From positions 1,116,001 through 1,180,000 of the forward strand of contig NZ_VFOM01000001.1 of NCBI RefSeq assembly GCF_006716125.1: 64,000 nt of DNA, in the 5' to 3' direction. Made by a program: the position numbers and the translations under genes. The notes beneath the pieces were generated by a model. The model was not told the DNA's origin and searched no databases. It was given only the letters and a program-made list of their open reading frames with translations. This DNA is from Homoserinimonas aerilata (lineage in GTDB: Bacteria > Actinomycetota > Actinomycetes > Actinomycetales > Microbacteriaceae). Shown piece by piece: positions 59,604 to 64,000 of this stretch. The stretch's first letter is position 1; each line of letters opens with the position of its first letter.

Positions 59604-61022
59604 ATGTCAGATGTTCTGATCGATCGTCCGGAACTCTCGAGCCTCGGCATCTATGAATTCGGCTGGTCCGATTCTGATGCCGCCGGCGCATCCGCCCGCC
59701 GTGGCCTGTCCCCGGAGGTCGTCGCCAATATCTCGGCGCTCAAGGATGAACCCGAGTGGATGCTCAAGAATCGTCTGAAAGCACTCGCGCTCTTCTACAA
59801 GAAGCCGATGCCCGCATGGGGTGCCGACCTCTCCGGTATCGACTTCGACAACATCAAGTACTTCGTCCGCTCCACCGAGAAGCAGGCCCAGACCTGGGAG
59901 GATCTGCCCGACGACATCAAGAACACGTACGAGAAGCTGGGCATCCCCGAGGCCGAGCGCTCACGCCTGGTGGCCGGGGTCACCGCTCAGTACGAGTCCG
60001 AGGTCGTCTACCACCAGATCCGCGAGGACCTCGAGGCTCAGGGCGTCATCTTCACCGACACCGACACTGCACTGCGCGAGCACCCCGAGTTCTTCGAGGA
60101 GTACTTCGGCACCGTAATCCCTTCGGGTGACAACAAGTTCGCTGCGCTGAACACTGCGGTGTGGTCCGGCGGCTCCTTCGTCTATGTGCCTCCCGGCGTC
60201 CACGTCGAGATCCCGCTTCAGGCCTATTTCCGCATCAACACGGAGAACATGGGCCAGTTCGAGCGCACGCTGATCATCGCCGACGAGGGCAGCTACGTGC
60301 ACTACATCGAGGGATGTACCGCGCCGATCTACAAGTCGGATTCGCTGCACTCCGCCGTCGTCGAGATCATCGTCAAGAAGAATGCACGTGTGCGCTACAC
60401 GACCATCCAGAACTGGTCGAACAACGTCTACAACCTCGTCACCAAGCGGGCCATCGCCCATGAGGGCGCGACGATGGAGTGGGTGGACGGCAACATCGGC
60501 TCCAAGGTGACGATGAAGTACCCGTCGATCTATCTGGTGGGGGAGCGCGCCAAGGGCGAGACCCTCTCGGTGGCCTTCGCCGGCCCCGGTCAGCATCAGG
60601 ATGCTGGCGCCAAGATGATCCACATGGCTCCGCACACGCAGTCATCGATCGTCTCCAAGTCGATCGCCCGAGGTGGTGGCCGCACAGGCTATCGCGGTGA
60701 GATCCGTATCGCCGCGGGCGCGCACCACTCGGCCAACACGGTGCGGTGCGATGCGCTTCTGGTCGATACGATCTCCCGCTCGGACACCTACCCGGTCACG
60801 GACATCCGCGAGGACAACGTGCAGATGGGCCATGAAGCGACAGTGTCCCGCGTGAGCGAGGAGCAGCTCTTCTATCTCATGTCTCGGGGCATGCCGGAGG
60901 ACGAGGCCATGGCCATGATCGTTCGCGGCTTCATCGAACCGATCGCCCGCGAACTTCCCATGGAATATGCCATGGAACTCAACAAGCTCATCGAGATGGG
61001 CATGGAAGGATCTGTCGGATAG
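59604..61022 (+). CDS. sufB: Fe-S cluster assembly scaffold protein SufB
   Basis: SufB is the scaffold of the SufBCD complex on which Fe-S clusters are built. The 472-residue product shows [48 protein letters not shown] and the conserved cysteine in [11 protein letters not shown]. No intein is present, unlike some actinobacterial SufB. I chose ATG 59604 with AAGAGG upstream; the frame is open for 35 more codons without protein-like sequence. The stop directly abuts the sufD ATG. Confidence 0.96.
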   Translation: MSDVLIDRPELSSLGIYEFGWSDSDAAGASARRGLSPEVVANISALKDEPEWMLKNRLKALALFYKKPMPAWGADLSGIDFDNIKYFVRSTEKQAQTWEDLPDDIKNTYEKLGIPEAERSRLVAGVTAQYESEVVYHQIREDLEAQGVIFTDTDTALREHPEFFEEYFGTVIPSGDNKFAALNTAVWSGGSFVYVPPGVHVEIPLQAYFRINTENMGQFERTLIIADEGSYVHYIEGCTAPIYKSDSLHSAVVEIIVKKNARVRYTTIQNWSNNVYNLVTKRAIAHEGATMEWVDGNIGSKVTMKYPSIYLVGERAKGETLSVAFAGPGQHQDAGAKMIHMAPHTQSSIVSKSIARGGGRTGYRGEIRIAAGAHHSANTVRCDALLVDTISRSDTYPVTDIREDNVQMGHEATVSRVSEEQLFYLMSRGMPEDEAMAMIVRGFIEPIARELPMEYAMELNKLIEMGMEGSVG

Positions 61023-62228
61023 ATGGCGACATCGGTGGCATCTGCCCATACCCCCACAGCTAACCCGTCGATCAACCACTCTCGCCTCGGCTCGAAGCAG
61101 CACAGCGTCGGAGGACTCGGCATCGCGCCCATCCAGACGCGGTCGGAACGCTTCTCGTCGTACGACGTCGCGGATTTCCAGCCCGTGCAGGCCACGGATT
61201 CCGAGTGGAAGTACACGCCCCTCGGAGCGGTCAGGCCCCTGACAGGCGACAGCCTCAACGGAAGCCCGGTCGAACCCGAGGTCTCCACGACAGGGTCCGC
61301 GCGATTCGAATGGATCGAGCGCACGGATGCCCACATCGGCACCGCGGGAATCCCTGAGGATCGTGCCTCGGCGAACGCCTGGAGCAGCTTCGAGCGCGCC
61401 GCACACATCGTGTTGGACGGGCAGGATGGCCGTGTAACAGTCATCCGGTCCGCCATGGGCTCCGAGCCCAGGGCCGCGCACACCGTCATCACAGCGACCG
61501 CGGGCAGCCGCGGTGTCGTCGTGCTCGACAATCGGGGCAAGGCCATGCTGGCCGAGAACCTCGAGATCGTCGTCGAGGACGAAGCCGCCATCACGGTCGT
61601 CTCCCTGCAGGAGTGGGATGACGATGCCGTGCACCTGGCCAGTCACTTCGCCACCGTCGGTCGCCGGGCCAAGCTTCGCTATGTGAGCGCAACCCTCGGC
61701 GGACTCGTCGCCCGCATCAACCCCTCCGTGCGTCTCGCAGGCGAGCGGGGCGACGCGGAGGTATACGGCCTCTACTTCGCCGACGCCGGTCAGCACATCG
61801 AGCACCAGGTGTTCGTGAACCACGACGCACCGAACACCGTGTCGCATGTCACCTACAAGGGTGCGCTGCAGGGCGAGGGGGCGCACACGGCCTGGATCGG
61901 CGATGTCCTCATCGGGCGTAACGGCACGGGCACCGACAGCTACGAGCAGAATCGCAACCTGCTCCTCACGGAGGGCGCCCGCGCCGACTCCGTGCCCAAC
62001 CTCGAGATCGAGACAGGCGACATCAAGGGTGCCGGCCACGCCAGTGCCAGCGGTCGCTTCGACGACGAGCAGCTCTTCTACCTGCAGGCGAGGGGAATCC
62101 GGGAAGACGAGGCACGCAGGCTCGTCGTCAGGGGCTTCCTCGGCGAGGTCGTCCAGAAGATCGGCGTGCCCGAGATCGAGGCGCACCTCCACGAGGCCAT
62201 CGAGGCAGAACTGGCGGCGACACGATGA
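61023..62228 (+). CDS. sufD: Fe-S cluster assembly protein SufD
   Basis: SufD pairs with SufB in the scaffold complex and is needed for iron entry. The 401-residue product is a SufB paralogue: a beta-helix core with FADAGQHIEHQVFVNHDAPNT (read in parts), YKGALQGEGAHTAWIGD and the C-terminal RGIREDEARRLVVRGFL. The N-terminal ~60 residues are variable. It starts right after the sufB stop and overlaps the Rieske gene (ATGA). Confidence 0.95.
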   Translation: MATSVASAHTPTANPSINHSRLGSKQHSVGGLGIAPIQTRSERFSSYDVADFQPVQATDSEWKYTPLGAVRPLTGDSLNGSPVEPEVSTTGSARFEWIERTDAHIGTAGIPEDRASANAWSSFERAAHIVLDGQDGRVTVIRSAMGSEPRAAHTVITATAGSRGVVVLDNRGKAMLAENLEIVVEDEAAITVVSLQEWDDDAVHLASHFATVGRRAKLRYVSATLGGLVARINPSVRLAGERGDAEVYGLYFADAGQHIEHQVFVNHDAPNTVSHVTYKGALQGEGAHTAWIGDVLIGRNGTGTDSYEQNRNLLLTEGARADSVPNLEIETGDIKGAGHASASGRFDDEQLFYLQARGIREDEARRLVVRGFLGEVVQKIGVPEIEAHLHEAIEAELAATR

Positions 62229-62545
62229 CGGTCAAGGTATGCGCGGTCGATGACATCTCCGTGGGAACCGCAGTGCGCGTCGTCATCGGCGACACCCCCA
62301 TCGCAGTGGTCAGGGATTCGGCGGGCGACATCCACGCGATCGGTGACACCTGCACCCACGGCGACATCTCGCTCTCGGAGGGTTTCGTCGAGGACGACAC
62401 CCTCGAGTGCTGGGCTCACGGCTCGCAGTTCTCGCTGAAGACGGGCAAGCCGATCACGCTTCCCGCCTATGAACCGGTCCCCGTCTTCGCGGTGTCGATC
62501 GTGGACGGCGACGTCTACATCGACCCGACCCCGACCTTCCCCTAA
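62225..62545 (+). CDS. Non-heme Rieske-type ferredoxin of the suf operon
   Basis: A 106-residue Rieske [2Fe-2S] protein with ligands in CTHGDI and CWAHGSQF, the CxH...CxxH pattern with the usual spacing of about 17. It is probably an electron donor to cluster assembly or to the Suf scaffold, since it is regularly found between sufD and sufC in actinobacteria; the exact role is not established. It overlaps sufD by 4 nt, and sufC follows after 56 nt. Confidence 0.92.
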   Translation: MTVKVCAVDDISVGTAVRVVIGDTPIAVVRDSAGDIHAIGDTCTHGDISLSEGFVEDDTLECWAHGSQFSLKTGKPITLPAYEPVPVFAVSIVDGDVYIDPTPTFP

Positions 62546-62601
62546 TAGACACCGCTGCAGGATCCCTCCCCAGCTGTAGCGAAGAAAGAAGAATTCACCT
62601 C

Positions 62602-63366
62602 ATGTCAACACTCATCATCAAGGACCTGCACGTCAGCGTCGAGACCGAGCAGGGCACGAAGCCGATCCTCAACGGAGTGGACCTCACGGTGGCCTCCGGC
62701 GAGACCCATGCCATCATGGGGCCGAACGGCTCCGGCAAGTCGACCCTGGCCTACACGATCGCCGGCCACCCGAAGTACCACGTCGAGAGTGGCTCCATCA
62801 CGCTCGACGGCCAGGACATCCTCGCGATGTCGGTCGACGAGAGGGCTCGCGCCGGCCTCTTCCTCGCCATGCAGTATCCGGTCGAGATCCCCGGGGTCAC
62901 CGTCACCAACTTCCTGCGCACCGCGAAGACGGCCGTCGACGGCGAGGCCCCGCCCATCCGTGCCTGGCTGAAGGACCTGCGCGGCTCGATGGCGAACCTT
63001 CGCATGGACAAGTCCTTTGCGGAGCGCAATGTCAACGAGGGCTTCTCCGGCGGAGAGAAGAAGCGTCACGAGATCCTGCAGCTCGAGCTTCTGAAGCCTC
63101 ATTTCGCTGTTCTCGACGAGACCGACTCCGGGCTCGACGTCGACGCGCTCAAGATCGTGTCCGAGGGTGTCAACCGGGCAAAGGACACGACCGGAATGGG
63201 CCTTCTGCTCATCACCCACTACACGCGCATCCTGCGCTACATCAAGCCGGACTTCGTGCACGTCTTCGTCGACGGGCGCGTCGCAGAAGAGGGTGGCCCT
63301 GAGCTTGCGGACCGGCTTGAGAACGAGGGCTACGATCGCTTTCTGGCCGACACGAACGTAGGCTAG
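62602..63366 (+). CDS. sufC: Fe-S cluster assembly ATPase SufC
   Basis: SufC is the ABC-type ATPase of SufBCD. The 254-residue product has Walker A GPNGSGKST at residues 40-48, the Suf-specific signature FSGGEKKRHEILQ, Walker B FAVLDETDSGLD and the switch histidine in LLITHYTRIL. ATG 62602 has an AAGAAAGAAG purine stretch upstream. It is followed after 4 nt by the DUF59 gene. Confidence 0.97.
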   Translation: MSTLIIKDLHVSVETEQGTKPILNGVDLTVASGETHAIMGPNGSGKSTLAYTIAGHPKYHVESGSITLDGQDILAMSVDERARAGLFLAMQYPVEIPGVTVTNFLRTAKTAVDGEAPPIRAWLKDLRGSMANLRMDKSFAERNVNEGFSGGEKKRHEILQLELLKPHFAVLDETDSGLDVDALKIVSEGVNRAKDTTGMGLLLITHYTRILRYIKPDFVHVFVDGRVAEEGGPELADRLENEGYDRFLADTNVG

Positions 63367-63370
63367 AACC

Positions 63371-63700
63371 ATGGCAGTAGCACTCGAACCGCAACTCTTC
63401 GATCAGGTCGAAGAAGCGCTGAAAGAGGTCATGGACCCCGAGCTCGGCGTGAACATCGTCGATCTGGGCCTCATCTATGACCTCACCTGGGACGAGGAGC
63501 ACAACGCTCTGATCATCAGCATGACACTGACATCGGCAGGATGCCCCCTCACCGATGTGATCGAGGATGAGACAGCTCAGGCCCTCGACGGGGTCGTCGA
63601 ACAGTTCCGCATCAACTGGGTGTGGATGCCGCCGTGGGGTCCCGAGAAGATCACCGACGATGGTCGCGACATGATGCGTGCCATCGGCTTCGCGATCTGA
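63371..63700 (+). CDS. DUF59 / MIP18-type metal-sulfur cluster assembly factor (SufT-like)
   Basis: A 109-residue DUF59 protein with VMDPELGVNIVDLGLIYD and the conserved cysteine in TSAGCPLTDVI. Such proteins help in Fe-S cluster maturation or delivery. It directly follows sufC, where sufS and sufU are usual in actinobacteria; those genes are not in the window. ATG 63371 lies 4 nt after the sufC stop. Confidence 0.93.
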   Translation: MAVALEPQLFDQVEEALKEVMDPELGVNIVDLGLIYDLTWDEEHNALIISMTLTSAGCPLTDVIEDETAQALDGVVEQFRINWVWMPPWGPEKITDDGRDMMRAIGFAI

Positions 63701-63727
63701 CGCCAGAGGCATCCGCGGTCGTCAGGG

Positions 63728-64000
63728 TCAGAAGCTGCGCCTGGGATCGTTGCCGATCGCCCATGCCTCCGCGGAGGCGGCCCGCCGGTCGAAACGGTGG
63801 ATGTACGACCATGCGCCGGTCATGAGCGCCGAAACGACCACGATCTTCAGAACAGCCCCAAGGATCAGGGGATACAGGCCCAGCTCGATCGTCTGGCGCA
63901 CACTGTAGTCGTTGGCGACCGCCAGCCAGGGCAGCCCGACTGCGTAGATGACGAGCGTGCAGATCGTCGATGCCAACACGACCCGGCCGAAGGTGCGATC
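63728..64000 (-). CDS. bioY: Biotin transporter BioY, C-terminal part (cut by the window's right edge)
   Basis: The last ~90 codons of a membrane protein, reading DRTFGRVVLAST at the edge, then YAVGLPWLAVAND, a helix ending LILGAVLKIVVVSALM and a short basic tail. This fits the end of BioY, the substrate-binding subunit of the biotin ECF transporter. It converges with the suf operon (27-nt gap). The N-terminal part lies outside the window, so completeness cannot be judged. Confidence 0.78.
   Translation of the reverse strand, partial: DRTFGRVVLASTICTLVIYAVGLPWLAVANDYSVRQTIELGLYPLILGAVLKIVVVSALMTGAWSYIHRFDRRAASAEAWAIGNDPRRSF

Overview
The window is about 64 kb of high-GC chromosomal DNA from an actinobacterium, most probably a member of the Microbacteriaceae. 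This rests on actinobacterial marker genes (rbpA, whiA, opcA, an ANTAR response regulator, fused cydDC), many GTG starts, -10 elements of the TANNNT type, and gene neighbourhoods typical of that group (hisI-trpE-x-x-trpCBA-lgt; rapZ-whiA...gap-pgk-tpiA-secG; pgl-opcA-zwf-pgi-tal-tkt). It is almost entirely core metabolism and informational genes, with one small accessory patch at 14.25-16.0 kb.

Layout. 1-6.5 kb: the end of hisI, then a tightly overlapped tryptophan operon (trpE, two small membrane proteins, trpC, trpB, trpA) running into lgt. 6.6-12.6 kb: glutamate synthase gltB-gltD. 12.7-14.2 kb: pyk with its own promoter and terminator. 14.25-16.0 kb: a lower-GC patch holding a small hypothetical protein, a secreted protein on the other strand and a decayed second copy of the pyk 3' end. 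16.0-24.8 kb: a FAD monooxygenase, tRNA-Leu(CAA), a pdtaR-like antiterminator response regulator, a hotdog thioesterase, polA, and a DUF885 / DUF4166 / TIGR01777-epimerase trio. 24.9-28.7 kb: rpsA, a DUF4126 membrane protein, coaE and an M56 peptidase. 28.7-35.3 kb: a BlaI-type repressor divergent from the cytochrome bd operon cydA-cydB-cydDC, with three similar palindromes between them. 35.3-44.3 kb: uvrB, uvrA, uvrC, rapZ, whiA. 44.4-48.9 kb: sodA, gap, pgk, tpiA, secG, rbpA. 49.0-57.1 kb on the minus strand: the pentose-phosphate operon tkt-tal-pgi-zwf-opcA-pgl. 57.4-59.3 kb: heme O and heme A synthases (ctaB, ctaA). 59.6-63.7 kb: the iron-sulfur assembly operon sufB-sufD-Rieske-sufC-DUF59, without sufS, sufU or sufR in the window. 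The right edge cuts a bioY gene.

How it fits together: amino-acid synthesis (Trp, Glu), lower glycolysis, the oxidative and non-oxidative pentose phosphate pathway, both routes of aerobic respiration (heme A maturation for the aa3 oxidase and cytochrome bd) and Fe-S supply lie side by side, with nucleotide excision repair in the middle. The two observations I think most deserve follow-up are the duplicated, internally deleted pyk 3' end that closes off the accessory patch, and the three BlaI-like operators shared by a BlaI/M56 pair and the cytochrome bd operon. Several genes also appear to be leaderless (a TANNNT box 6-7 nt before the start codon), and several -10 boxes reuse the stop codon of the gene upstream. 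I did not find a clearly new multi-gene system. All calls come from reading the sequence; no database search was possible.
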